Below, piece after piece: positions 1 to 11,692 of a DNA stretch of 32,930 nt (position 1 is the first letter of the stretch; the number at the start of each line of letters is the position of its first letter). This DNA comes from a bacterium (lineage in GTDB: Bacteria; Verrucomicrobiota; Kiritimatiellia; CAIKKV01; CAITUY01). The notes under the pieces are model-generated. The model had not been told where the DNA came from. It saw only the letters and a list, made by a program, of their open reading frames with translations, and ran no database searches. The position numbers and the translations under genes are program-made. The stretch is from positions 1 through 32,930 of the forward strand of contig JBAWZF010000032.1 in NCBI GenBank assembly GCA_037143175.1. Reading direction: 5' to 3'.

Positions 1-1
1 T

Positions 2-99
2 TCTCCCCCTGCAACTCACTCGGCGCTCGGCGCTCCCCGCTCCCCGCTATTCTCCCCCTGCAACTCACTCGGCGCTCGGCGCTCCCCGCTCCCCGCTAT
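2..99. repeat. 49-bp tandem duplication (two copies)
   Basis: Two identical 49-bp units lie head to tail at 2-50 and 51-99. Each is rich in short steps such as CGGCGCTCGG and CTCCCCGCTCCCCGC. The second copy encodes the last residues (GERGAPSAE) and the stop codon of the acyltransferase read on the minus strand, so the natural C-terminus of that protein has been replaced or extended by repeat DNA. The array may continue left of the window. Confidence 0.85.
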
Positions 100-997
100 T
101 CTCCACCGGCTCCAATACCCAGCGCTTATTGTACCAAAACCACTGCTCCGGCTGGGCCATGATGGCTTCAGACACAATATCCATAACCTTCTGGCTCATC
201 TGCTGGATATCAGCATCCTTGTCCAAGGCGGGATCAGACCAGATGGGAGGATAGATATGCGCCACATGTTTTGCCCAGCCCACCCGCGTGACAATAACGG
301 GAAAAATGGGCACATTGGCATGCCGCGCGAACATCGCCATCCCGCCTCCGATATTGGCTTCCTTTCCCAGAAACCTGACCTTCACCGCCTCGGTTCTCAT
401 TCGCACATCCGGCAGAATTGCCAGCATCTGCCCCGCCTTCAACCGCCTGATGATATCCTTCAGGGTTGAGGCACCTCTCATCAGGATAGGCATCCCGGAT
501 TTTTCGCGGGTGGTGTTCAAATAGTGATCAAATAATGGGTTCCGCTGCTTACCGGCCACAGAGAAAAAAGGCACACCTCGCAACGTCATGGCACGCCCGG
601 GAAGTTCCCAAGCTCCCATGTGCGGCAAGGCGAAAACCCCACCGCATCCGGTTTTATGATGCGTCAGCATAAGGTCTATGGCCTGTTTATAATCCGAAAT
701 TTTGTCTAATTGTGACTGAGTCGTGAAAGGCGTGCGCATGATATCCACAGCCGTGAACATCACATTGCGCAGGGACAGCCAGGCAATCCGCTTCCTCTCA
801 CACGGGGTGAAGCGGTCACCCAATACTTCACGAATCCGCCGATCCGTCTCCGCCCGACGGAACCGCAACACATGAAATCCCAGCCAGGCCCACTTCCAGC
901 CCACAAACAGTGCCAACCGGTAGGGCAGCACATTCACAAGACCAGCCATGGCCCTGATAAACCCGTATTCAATAAGATGTTTTAACTTATATTTCAT
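65..997 (-). CDS. Lipid A biosynthesis lauroyl/myristoyl acyltransferase family protein (LpxL/HtrB-like)
   Basis: Predicted inner-membrane acyltransferase that adds a secondary acyl chain to a lipid A precursor. The 310-residue protein has the family pattern: a hydrophobic N-terminal anchor (about residues 18-45), the catalytic H-x4-E motif as HMGAWE (H126, E131), a second block around residues 195-222 ([17 protein letters not shown]) and the C-terminal [11 protein letters not shown] signature (from 283). Length is normal for LpxL. The last nine residues come from the 49-bp repeat. The start at 997 follows directly on the repeat tract at 1007-1145 and has no clear Shine-Dalgarno sequence. It probably shares a transcript with the DUF362 gene upstream. 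Family assignment is firm; acyl-chain specificity cannot be read. Confidence 0.85.
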   Translation of the reverse strand: MKYKLKHLIEYGFIRAMAGLVNVLPYRLALFVGWKWAWLGFHVLRFRRAETDRRIREVLGDRFTPCERKRIAWLSLRNVMFTAVDIMRTPFTTQSQLDKISDYKQAIDLMLTHHKTGCGGVFALPHMGAWELPGRAMTLRGVPFFSVAGKQRNPLFDHYLNTTREKSGMPILMRGASTLKDIIRRLKAGQMLAILPDVRMRTEAVKVRFLGKEANIGGGMAMFARHANVPIFPVIVTRVGWAKHVAHIYPPIWSDPALDKDADIQQMSQKVMDIVSEAIMAQPEQWFWYNKRWVLEPVENSGERGAPSAE

Positions 998-1006
998 TTT
1001 TACTGT

Positions 1007-1145
1007 TTATTGCCCGCTGCTCTCTGCCCACTGCCCACTGCCCGCTGCTCTCTGCCCACTGCCCGCTGCTCTCTGCCCACTGCTCTCTGCCCGCTGCTCT
1101 CTGCCCGCTGCTCTCTGCCCACTGTTTACTGCCCACTGTTTACTG
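1007..1145. repeat. Short-period intergenic repeat tract (GGGCAGT / GGGCAGAGAGCAGC units)
   Basis: Read on the minus strand, this tract is built from 7- and 14-base units such as GGGCAGT and GGGCAGAGAGCAGC, ending in AAACAGT. It fills almost the whole gap between the DUF362 gene and the acyltransferase gene. The stop codon of the DUF362 gene (TAA at 1140-1142) lies inside a CAGTAAACAGT unit, and the acyltransferase start codon lies 10 bases past the other end. No protein-coding role is supported. Confidence 0.85.
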
Positions 1146-2279
1146 CTTCCGTCCTGCGGTAAACTTCCGTGCAAATCTGAAAAACGGACTCGGCTGCATC
1201 TCGATCGCATGGACCGGACACATCTCGTGACAGCAACAACAGGCTATACATTTCTTGGAATTCAGCACCGGCTGATATCCGGGTGATATGGTCAAGGCTT
1301 CAGCCGGACAGGCTTTCACACATTTGCCGCAAAACATACAGTTTAGCAGAAACCTTGGCCGATGCCAAATATACGGCTCCACCAGACGGATGAGCCAGCG
1401 GGGCACATATTGAATTGGCACTGTGGCAGGCAGGCGATGCTCCCGTGGTGCCAAGGCACGGATTGCGATATCTCCGCCCACATCGATCTGACTCCAATCC
1501 TGAAAACCTAACCCAGCCTGACGCGCCAACTCCAGATGAATGACATTTCTGGGTTCAAGACCCAGCGTTCTGCAAAGCACCACATCTAGAGCAACAGCAT
1601 CCGCCGAGGCGGCCAGAAATCCCAAATGGATCGGGATCCCAGCGGAAGGCCCGTTCCCCTCCATCCCCACCACCCCATCCGCTACCGCCAACACCGGCTT
1701 CACGTGGCGGAATATGGCGACCAGTAGCTTGGCGAAGTCCTGCGGGTAAGGATACATCTTGTGAAAGGACGTCTTCTGCAATCCCGGAACCGTGCCATAC
1801 AGGTTTTTCATCGCACCGGTCAAACCCGTCAGAACGTGCGTCTTCACCTTGGGCACGGTAATGATGGCATCCGCCTCCAGCACCGGATTGGCAATAGTGA
1901 AGCGGATTCCGTTCTCCTCGAAACTTTTAGAGCCCGCCTTCTCCAGATTCACAAGCGGGGCATTCTCCTCGCGGCACACCGCCTCCATACCGGTCCGTTC
2001 CCAGACCCGCCGCAAATCAGCGATCATCGCAGGACTATCCGCGACCCAAGGTGTGGCACCGGCGGACTTCACCAGCCGGATCAAAGCCCGCACCACCTCG
2101 GGATGGGTGGTCACCGCATCCTCCGGGGTATGATCAGAGAGGAGATTAGGCTTGATCAGAACTGACTGTCCCGGTTTGACAAACTGCCCAATCCCTCCCA
2201 ACCCGGCCATCAGGCGCGACAAGGCCTCTGAGACAGAGGCATAATCAGGGCAGTTGACCAAATTTACAGACGCTCGCAT
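1140..2279 (-). CDS. DUF362 domain protein with C-terminal 2[4Fe-4S] ferredoxin domain
   Basis: A 379-residue protein. Residues about 35-280 match the DUF362 family (IKPNLL near 42-47, THPEVVRAL near 58, PKVKTH near 143, GAMKNLYG near 155). The C-terminus carries two ferredoxin-type cysteine sets: C314, C317, C320, C324 and C344, C347, C350, C354, each ending in CP. The second set has extra cysteines at 348 and 349. The family is thought to be an iron-sulfur redox protein, but its reaction is not established, so none is assigned. The start at 2279 has no obvious ribosome-binding site. The stop codon is supplied by the flanking repeat tract. The downstream acyltransferase gene on the same strand is probably cotranscribed. 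Confidence 0.85.
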   Translation of the reverse strand: MRASVNLVNCPDYASVSEALSRLMAGLGGIGQFVKPGQSVLIKPNLLSDHTPEDAVTTHPEVVRALIRLVKSAGATPWVADSPAMIADLRRVWERTGMEAVCREENAPLVNLEKAGSKSFEENGIRFTIANPVLEADAIITVPKVKTHVLTGLTGAMKNLYGTVPGLQKTSFHKMYPYPQDFAKLLVAIFRHVKPVLAVADGVVGMEGNGPSAGIPIHLGFLAASADAVALDVVLCRTLGLEPRNVIHLELARQAGLGFQDWSQIDVGGDIAIRALAPREHRLPATVPIQYVPRWLIRLVEPYIWHRPRFLLNCMFCGKCVKACPAEALTISPGYQPVLNSKKCIACCCCHEMCPVHAIEMQPSPFFRFARKFTAGRKQ

Positions 2280-2330
2280 GGGGCAGGAAGGTACCGTGTT
2301 GGGGGGGGTAGGCTCAAGAGTAGAAAAAAG

Positions 2331-2370
2331 ACCACAGACTTCAGACCACAGACCGTAGACCAGAAGACAG
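2331..2370. repeat. Degenerate short repeat (ACCACAGACTTCAGACC type)
   Basis: The 178-bp gap between the divergent DUF362 and LacI-head genes contains tandem variants of CCACAGAC, TTCAGACC and CGTAGACC. It is one of several unrelated short-period repeat families in the window. To its right, at 2384-2399, TAGGT and ACCTA form a weak inverted repeat that could be an operator for the LacI-type gene. An 8-G run lies at about 2301-2308. Confidence 0.55.
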
Positions 2371-2457
2371 ATCCAACTACAGGTAGGTTAGCCGACCTAT
2401 GTACATAAGAATCAAGACCCTTGACTTCAATAAAACATAATGCCATACAGGTTTTGC

Positions 2458-3396
2458 ATGAGCTATCCGGTTTTAATAATGGACGTTGCCAAGGCCGCGG
2501 GAGTCGCCAAATCGACTGTCTCCCTCGTCCTCAATGGCCATGGTAATTCACGCCGGATCAGCCCTACCACTCAGGAACGTATCCACGCCATTGTCCGCCA
2601 GATGGGGTATCAACCCGATCCAGCCGCCAGACATGTTGCCTTGGGAAACACTCCGTTCTATTACCCGGAATATCTGAAGGCGAGGGAGACGAGTCTTGAG
2701 TCGAAAGTCCAAAGTCCGGAGTCAATGCCCGAAGTCCCCTTGGATACCGGGCCGACGGAGCCTGCCACACCAAGCGAGACACTGGAACCAGTCGTCATTG
2801 AGGAGCCAATGCCGGAGTCGGTACCGGTTGCGGAGCCGATCGTCTTACCGGAACCGGTTGTCACGCCAACGCCAGCGACAGTCATCGAACCAAAGCCTGC
2901 GCCCCAGCCCGAACCCGTGACGGTGTCTGCTCCGGTCGCGGAAGAAACGCCGGGAGTGGTGATGGTGAGTCTCGAGTCGAAAGTCCAAAGTCCCGAGTCA
3001 ATGCCGGAAGTCCCCTTGGAGGCCGGGCCGAAGGATCCTGGCACACCAAGCGAGACACTGGAACCAGTCGTCATTGAGGAGCCAATGCCGGAGCCAGTGC
3101 CGGCGGCAGAACCGGTCGTCATACCGGAACCGGTTGTCACGCCAACGCCAGTGATAATCATCGAGCCAAAGCCTGCGCCCCAGCCCGAACCCGTGACGGT
3201 GTCTGCTCCGGTCGTGGAGGAAACGCCGGGAGTGGTGATGGTGAGTCTCGAGTCGAAAGTCCAAAGTCCAGAGTCAATGCCGGAAGTCCCCTTGGATACC
3301 GGGCCGAAGGATCCTGGCACACCAAGCGAGACACTGGAACCAGTCGTCATTGAGGAGCAAACACCGGAGCAGGTGCCGGTCGTCGCGTCCCAGTAA
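2458..3396 (+). CDS. LacI-type HTH head fused to Pro/Glu-rich 92-residue tandem repeats
   Basis: The N-terminal 60 residues are a standard LacI/GalR DNA-binding head: MDVAKAAGVAKSTVSLVLNG, a recognition helix, then a hinge-like segment ending in MGYQPDPAARHVA. The periplasmic-binding-protein-like sugar-binding domain that should follow is absent. After about residue 75 the protein is low-complexity, rich in Pro, Glu and Val, and built from 92-residue tandem repeats that each begin SLESKVQSPES. It is likely disordered. The start at 2458 is preferred because it gives a usual LacI spacing before DVAKAAG; ATG codons at 2440 and 2479 are alternatives. It could still bind DNA as a small repressor, or be a decayed LacI gene kept open by repeat expansion. 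It ends 26 bp before the distal end of the CRISPR array. Confidence 0.6.
   Translation: MSYPVLIMDVAKAAGVAKSTVSLVLNGHGNSRRISPTTQERIHAIVRQMGYQPDPAARHVALGNTPFYYPEYLKARETSLESKVQSPESMPEVPLDTGPTEPATPSETLEPVVIEEPMPESVPVAEPIVLPEPVVTPTPATVIEPKPAPQPEPVTVSAPVAEETPGVVMVSLESKVQSPESMPEVPLEAGPKDPGTPSETLEPVVIEEPMPEPVPAAEPVVIPEPVVTPTPVIIIEPKPAPQPEPVTVSAPVVEETPGVVMVSLESKVQSPESMPEVPLDTGPKDPGTPSETLEPVVIEEQTPEQVPVVASQ
2692..3396 (+). repeat. 276-bp tandem repeat inside the LacI-head gene (2.5 copies)
   Basis: Units start at 2692, 2968 and 3244, each opening with AGTCTTGAGTCGAAAGTCC or AGTCTCGAGTCGAAAGTCC. The period is exactly 276 bp (92 codons), so the frame is kept. The third copy is partial and ends at the stop codon. 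The unit start has the GAGTCGAAAGTCCAAAGTCC look of a short intergenic repeat, which suggests that an intergenic element was captured and then amplified with flanking coding DNA. Confidence 0.9.
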
Positions 3397-3422
3397 TATG
3401 CTCCATCATGTTCCTGCAACGG

Positions 3423-8043
<4,621 letters not shown>

Positions 8044-8049
8044 GCTTTA

Positions 8050-8078
8050 GTTATAACCTATTGCCGATAAACAGCCAA
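8050..8078 (-). promoter_or_regulatory. Candidate sigma-70 promoter of the CRISPR array
   Basis: On the minus strand, TTGGCT (8078-8073) is followed after exactly 17 bp by TATAAC (8055-8050). The -10 box matches the consensus at 5 of 6 positions and the -35 box at 4 of 6. A start about 7 bases downstream would fall at position 8043, the first base of the first repeat, so the pre-crRNA would have almost no 5' leader. Confidence 0.55.
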
Positions 8079-8086
8079 GAGCTACA

Positions 8087-8224
8087 TTTCCGCGAACCGC
8101 ATTGCGAATCGCATTATTGATTCAGTTTTCAAAGATCGGTCATTCGTAACTGACTGCGGTTCAGTCGATTAAGAACAGCGCGAATCGCCTTAGGGAATTT
8201 CTGCTGAATGCAGGTTCGCGGAAA
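8087..8224. repeat. 12-bp inverted repeat bracketing the leader
   Basis: TTTCCGCGAACC at 8087-8098 and its exact reverse complement GGTTCGCGGAAA at 8213-8224 flank most of the leader, 114 bp apart. This is too far for a terminator hairpin. It may mark a protein-binding pair, for example for the integration complex, or be the ends of an inserted element. Confidence 0.6.
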
Positions 8225-8229
8225 CGAGT

Positions 8230-8520
8230 TTACACCACCAGTGGCCCTTCCAAATCTACTGCCGGCTTTGCGCCGACATGTTCTACCCGGTGCTGCCAAT
8301 TCGCCCCGAGGAAATAGTATCGCAGACTATCCTCATTCGGGTCAGCAGCGGTCTCAAGTCGATGCCGACACTCGGCCCATTGGGCGGGATCCACAATGCA
8401 CTCAAACACCGAATTCTGAACCCGCTGGCCGTAATCCAGACACACTTTAGCCACCCGGTTCAAACGCCGCTTTCCTGCCGCCGTTGTTGTGCTTACGTCA
8501 TAACTCACTAGAACCAGCAT
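8230..8520 (-). CDS. cas2: CRISPR-associated endonuclease Cas2
   Basis: A 96-residue ferredoxin-fold protein of the Cas1-Cas2 spacer-integration complex. It opens with the family pattern MLVLVSYDVSTTT (the conserved Asp of beta-1 is D8), continues with RRLNRVAKVCLDYGQRVQNSVFEC and ends in the I-C type tail LRYYFLGANW. Length is normal. It is the last gene of the operon, next to the leader. A GGAGG at about 8520-8525, read on the minus strand as AAGGAGCCTCC, precedes the ATG. The 46-bp gap to cas1 holds a repeat element. Confidence 0.95.
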   Translation of the reverse strand: MLVLVSYDVSTTTAAGKRRLNRVAKVCLDYGQRVQNSVFECIVDPAQWAECRHRLETAADPNEDSLRYYFLGANWQHRVEHVGAKPAVDLEGPLVV

Positions 8521-8534
8521 GGAGGCTCCTTATA

Positions 8535-8564
8535 TGAAATCTGAAATTTCAGATCTGAGATCAT
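8535..8564. repeat. ISDLKS-type repeat with a 16-bp palindrome in the cas1-cas2 gap
   Basis: The segment contains the perfect palindrome ATCTGAAATTTCAGAT (8539-8554) followed by CTGAGATCAT. It belongs to the same family of AATCTGAGAT / TCAGATAT units found at 9811-9845, 10131-10165, 10515-10548 and 17341-17378. It ends within 3 bp of the cas1 stop codon. Confidence 0.7.
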
Positions 8565-8566
8565 TT

Positions 8567-9598
8567 CTACTTCCACACAAAAGGAGGATAGCCATCCAGA
8601 TCTCCGCGCAGAAATCTCGCCATTAATAATGCCTGTAAATACATCAATAAACCAACCGGTGCGGTTTCCCCAATAAATGGGTGCTGGATTTCCTCCTGTT
8701 TCCGTTTTTGATATGCCACCAATAATTCCTTTCGGGTCTCATCCGTCATCTCTACAGCACCGGACTCAGTTTTCTTGAACCCTTTCCCTTGCACCTGCTT
8801 TAGATTTACGAGCGACAAAGCCAAACGGTCAGCTAGAAAAGGCCGGAACTCCTCCATAAGATCCAAGGCCAGACTTGGTCTACCCGGCCGGTCGGCATGA
8901 AGGAATCCCACCTGGGGATCCAGCCCCACAGAATGCAAGGCAGAGGCAGCATCGTGAGCTAAAAGCGTGTAGATAAACGATAGCAGGGCGTTCATATTAT
9001 CGAGAGGGGGGCGTCGACTTCGACATTTAAAAAAGAAATCGTCTTTTTGAGCCGTGATCATGTGATCGAAGGCCTCAAAATAGGTATTGGCTGCATCCCC
9101 TTCCCGTCCGCGCAAAACGGCAAGGTCCGTCTCCGTCTTAATGGTATCCAAGAGCACCCCCAACCGTCTTGCCGAGCGCTCAATCTCCTCGATCCCTGAC
9201 TTTCCCTCATGATCCCGTGCGGCCCTCATGAGAACAGACCGGCAATTGACGACTTTCGCCAACACGATTGATCGGGCTATCTCCACGCAGCGCTCCGGTA
9301 AATCGGCACGGCGGTATTGTTCCCGTCGGAGCAGCACATTCCCTGAAACCGGCCCCTCCACCCGTGCCAGAAAACGTCCCTGTGCTGACAGAAAACTGAT
9401 CGCCACTCCACGCTCACTGCAAAGATGCATAAGTGAGGGACTACATGATACTTGCCCGAACCCGACGATACCTCCGAGTGTATGAATGGGAATGCGAAGT
9501 TTGGTTTCCTTTTCCACTCGCACCAGGATGGCCTCACCCTCATGGCAAAGGTAAGCCCCTTGAGTTGTCACAAAAAGAGTATTGAGCAGCTTTTTCAT
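8567..9598 (-). CDS. cas1: CRISPR-associated endonuclease Cas1 (type I-C)
   Basis: A 343-residue integrase of the spacer-acquisition complex. The beta-rich N-terminal half is followed by the helical catalytic half with the conserved metal ligands: E166 in GREGDAANTYF, H234 in GFLHADRPGRPSLALDLMEEF and E249 in the same block. The I-C form MKKLLNTLFVTTQGAYL is recognisable at the start. Length is normal and no catalytic residue is missing. Its ATG overlaps the TGA of the four-helix-bundle gene by four bases (ATGA at 9595-9598), so the two are probably translationally coupled. Confidence 0.97.
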   Translation of the reverse strand: MKKLLNTLFVTTQGAYLCHEGEAILVRVEKETKLRIPIHTLGGIVGFGQVSCSPSLMHLCSERGVAISFLSAQGRFLARVEGPVSGNVLLRREQYRRADLPERCVEIARSIVLAKVVNCRSVLMRAARDHEGKSGIEEIERSARRLGVLLDTIKTETDLAVLRGREGDAANTYFEAFDHMITAQKDDFFFKCRSRRPPLDNMNALLSFIYTLLAHDAASALHSVGLDPQVGFLHADRPGRPSLALDLMEEFRPFLADRLALSLVNLKQVQGKGFKKTESGAVEMTDETRKELLVAYQKRKQEEIQHPFIGETAPVGLLMYLQALLMARFLRGDLDGYPPFVWK

Positions 9599-10119
9599 GA
9601 TGGAATCGGAGCGCCACCGGCACGCTCCGCCTTTAACCGCGCAAGTAGAGCATCCTGATCACGTTTAAGCTTCTCTGTAAAAGTAGAGGCTCTTTGTTTT
9701 TGCTGGTAAGACTCCTTGGATTGTTCGGTAAGGTAACGAGGCCCCTTGATATCGCCTTCTTGAAGAGATGTTGCCCAGGCAGACAGTTGTCGGGAAATGG
9801 AGGTGGCAAGTGATATGAGATCTGATATCTGAGATTTGAGATGATTGAAATACGGCAAACGGTCGATGACGTGGCAAATTGAACGCACCTCACCGGCGGA
9901 GCCTTTAGCGTAATACAGAAACGTGATCAGTTCCGGCGTGGTGCCGCGCTCAAAACCCTCGGCGATATTATTGGGAACTGACAGAGCGGCGCGCTGGATC
10001 TGGTTTGCGATATCCCCTTTAAAGCGAAAATCCTTATCATCAGTCAACCTGAACACTTGCGCCGTCATTTCAATGCCAGCCTGCCAGACCGGCACATCTT
10101 CGAAGTTTTTGTATCGCAT
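9595..10119 (-). CDS. Four-helix-bundle protein (S23/IVP-like) inside the cas operon
   Basis: A 174-residue protein. Residues 1-122 match the small four-helix-bundle family first seen in 23S rRNA intervening sequences: YKNFEDVPVWQAGIEM, then DIANQIQRAALSVPNNIAEGFERG (about 36-60), then FLYYAKGSAGEVRS. The function of the family is not settled; relatives serve as nucleic-acid-binding accessories. After residue 122 there is a charged, probably coiled-coil tail (EQSKESYQQKQRA onward) not usual for the family. Residues 93-103 (HLKSQISDLIS) are encoded by an intergenic-type repeat inserted in frame. AAGGTGA precedes the ATG. It is not a standard I-C gene but sits between cas4 and cas1 on the same strand and overlaps cas1 by four bases. 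Confidence 0.8.
   Translation of the reverse strand: MRYKNFEDVPVWQAGIEMTAQVFRLTDDKDFRFKGDIANQIQRAALSVPNNIAEGFERGTTPELITFLYYAKGSAGEVRSICHVIDRLPYFNHLKSQISDLISLATSISRQLSAWATSLQEGDIKGPRYLTEQSKESYQQKQRASTFTEKLKRDQDALLARLKAERAGGAPIPS
9811..9845. repeat. ISDLKS-type repeat within the four-helix-bundle gene
   Basis: The stretch TGATATGAGATCTGATATCT followed by GAGATTTGAGATG consists of the same short units as the intergenic copies. Here it is read through as HLKSQISDLIS. Confidence 0.65.
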
Positions 10120-10130
10120 TTATTCACCTT

Positions 10131-10165
10131 TCATCTGAGATTTCAAATTTGAGATTTGAGAATGA
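10131..10165. repeat. ISDLKS-type repeat between cas4 and the four-helix-bundle gene
   Basis: Units CATCTGAGATTTCAAATTTG and AGATTTGAGAATGAG span the cas4 stop codon (10143-10145). The last residues of Cas4 (ILKSQI) are encoded by the repeat, which also lies just upstream of the ribosome-binding site of the four-helix-bundle gene. Confidence 0.7.
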
Positions 10166-10799
10166 GCACGCCAGCCAAATACCGAGCAACGGTTTGATTT
10201 GCAGCTAATTTCTTTGGCAGACACACATTTATAAGCGAGCAATGGTCGCATTTGGGGGCATATTGAGCAGGCGGGGTTTTGCCGGTTTCGATCAGAACAT
10301 GTAGCCGCTGGGCTGTTTGGATAGTCAACGCCCGCAACGGTTCGTCGAAGTTTACATCTTGTCGTCGGTGGGTAGTCCCATAGAATAAGGCGCCTGCGGG
10401 AATGGTCACGTCCAGCATCTCTTCCAAGCACAAAGCTTGAGCGCAGAGTTGCACCTCATCAGAATGATCCGCTTTAGGCTTGCCCCGCTTATATTCCACA
10501 GGAAAGGGCTGAGGGGGCGATTTAAAATCTGAAATATGAGATACCAGATGAAATTCCACCACATCCGCCATTCCTACCAAGCCAAGCCGAAGGGAACGAA
10601 GACGAAGACCACGGGCAATACGGATGCCTGGCCGGCTTTCGGAAGTCTGTTCATGAACACGCTCGTGCATGTTCTTGCCTTCTACCGTCAACCGGTTCTC
10701 CTCCCAGACATGCTCAATATGGATCAAAGCACACTGCCGTTCACAGAACAGCAGGTGCTGGAGCGCGGAGATCGGAAGCAGTTCTTCTTCGGGATACAT
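10143..10799 (-). CDS. cas4: CRISPR-associated exonuclease Cas4
   Basis: A 218-residue RecB-family nuclease with an iron-sulfur cluster that trims prespacers and selects those with a PAM. The four cluster cysteines are C19 (LFCERQC) and C184, C187, C193 (CDHCSLINVC). Nuclease motifs are H45, D79 (GMADVVEF) and E102-x-K104 (PVEYKRGK). A short insert, SHISDFKS (residues 87-94), lies between the D and E-x-K motifs and comes from a repeat copy. The last residues (ILKSQI) come from a second copy. All catalytic residues remain, so the enzyme may still work. The ATG shares one base with the TGA of the Bro-N gene (TGATG at 10797-10801), which indicates tight coupling. Confidence 0.95.
   Translation of the reverse strand: MYPEEELLPISALQHLLFCERQCALIHIEHVWEENRLTVEGKNMHERVHEQTSESRPGIRIARGLRLRSLRLGLVGMADVVEFHLVSHISDFKSPPQPFPVEYKRGKPKADHSDEVQLCAQALCLEEMLDVTIPAGALFYGTTHRRQDVNFDEPLRALTIQTAQRLHVLIETGKTPPAQYAPKCDHCSLINVCLPKKLAANQTVARYLAGVLILKSQI
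10515..10548. repeat. ISDLKS-type repeat inside cas4
   Basis: GATTTAAAATCTGAAATATG followed by AGATACCAG is read on the minus strand as LVSHISDFKS. It lies in the loop between two nuclease motifs of Cas4 and keeps the frame. Confidence 0.65.
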
Positions 10800-11650
10800 C
10801 AGGTCTTCAATCTTTTATCGGCCTCTTTTTTCCGCAGATAATTCTGACTAGAGACAATCGGCCGTTTCAGCCGCTTCTCCAACGCCTTGCGTGCATCGCC
10901 AGCGATGCGCCCACCAGCCTGGGCATCCGCTTTCAGTTTAGGAACTCCTCTCGAATCTTCCTGGCGATGGATTTCAGTCGTCGACCTTTCCCCCAACATG
11001 CTGAAAATCAACTCGAAATCATCCATATGATCACGCAGGTTTTCGCGTTTGAGCCCTTTGATTTTTTTGTACTCCAAGGGAGTCACGCCAAACGCGGCTT
11101 TGGATATTTCCGCCGTAAGAATTTCGTAATCCGTATCCTCAGCGGCACCCCGCTTCTGCCATTCGTCCGTCAGCTCCTCGCGGATTGCGATACCCCGCAT
11201 CCGCTTTTCGATCCAATCGTCACTGTAGCCTTTGAGCTTATACAGTAAGCGGGTTCGCTTAGTGGCCAATTCAGGATTTTCGATCTCCTGGACACGCTCG
11301 AAACCGACCTTCGCAAGCCAGCGTTTGAACGGCTCAGCTTTGGGCGATGGGATGGACTGGATAATACGAAAAACACCCTCTGCATTGGCGCAGTCGGTCT
11401 CGTATCTTTTGCCATCCGCCGACTCAAGTTTCAGTTGTAGACAAATTGTCGACAACTGAACTCCTGCCTCATCCTTTTCCCGGATTTTCATTTTGGACCA
11501 GTAGTCACGGGGGTTCACACTATCCGTGAGGGCCGCCACCACATCCACGACCGAAAACCACCATTCATTGTCATGAATGATTCGCCGCACCTGCTTGCCC
11601 TTAAAGACAGCCAGCGGGGCAGCAGGGACGATCATTTCCTTCTTTGCCAT
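10799..11650 (-). CDS. Bro-N domain antirepressor-like protein embedded between cas7 and cas4
   Basis: A 283-residue protein with an N-terminal Bro-N domain, as in phage antirepressors and DinD-like proteins: FKGKQVRRIIHDNEWWFSVV, then DVVAALTDSVNPRDYWSKMK (about 10-60), then GVFRIIQSIPSPKAEPFKRW (about 105-125). The conserved long C-terminal part follows (YSDDWIEKRMRGIAIREELT, then FGVTPLEYKKIKGLKRENLR). Length is normal and the gene is intact. The start at 11650 is chosen because GAGGAG stands 7-8 bases upstream; the frame is open further up but without a site. Bro-N proteins are known DNA- or repressor-binding factors and are not a standard part of I-C loci. The gene follows cas7 by 42 bp and overlaps cas4 by one base, so it is expressed with the operon. 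Its role in immunity is unknown; a regulatory role is inference. Confidence 0.85.
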   Translation of the reverse strand: MAKKEMIVPAAPLAVFKGKQVRRIIHDNEWWFSVVDVVAALTDSVNPRDYWSKMKIREKDEAGVQLSTICLQLKLESADGKRYETDCANAEGVFRIIQSIPSPKAEPFKRWLAKVGFERVQEIENPELATKRTRLLYKLKGYSDDWIEKRMRGIAIREELTDEWQKRGAAEDTDYEILTAEISKAAFGVTPLEYKKIKGLKRENLRDHMDDFELIFSMLGERSTTEIHRQEDSRGVPKLKADAQAGGRIAGDARKALEKRLKRPIVSSQNYLRKKEADKRLKT

Positions 11651-11692
11651 ACTTTTCTCCTCAAATAGACACCCTGTTACAGGCGGCAATTT

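Larger units (their letters stand above)
8044..8229 (-). promoter_or_regulatory. CRISPR leader
   Basis: This is the 186-bp gap between the cas2 stop codon and the first, leader-proximal repeat. It lies on the transcription-upstream side of the array. It contains an array promoter candidate next to the repeat, a 12-bp inverted repeat at its two ends, a directly repeated GCGAATCGC and a small dyad GACTG-CAGTC near 8150-8166. No open frame of note is present. Confidence 0.8.
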
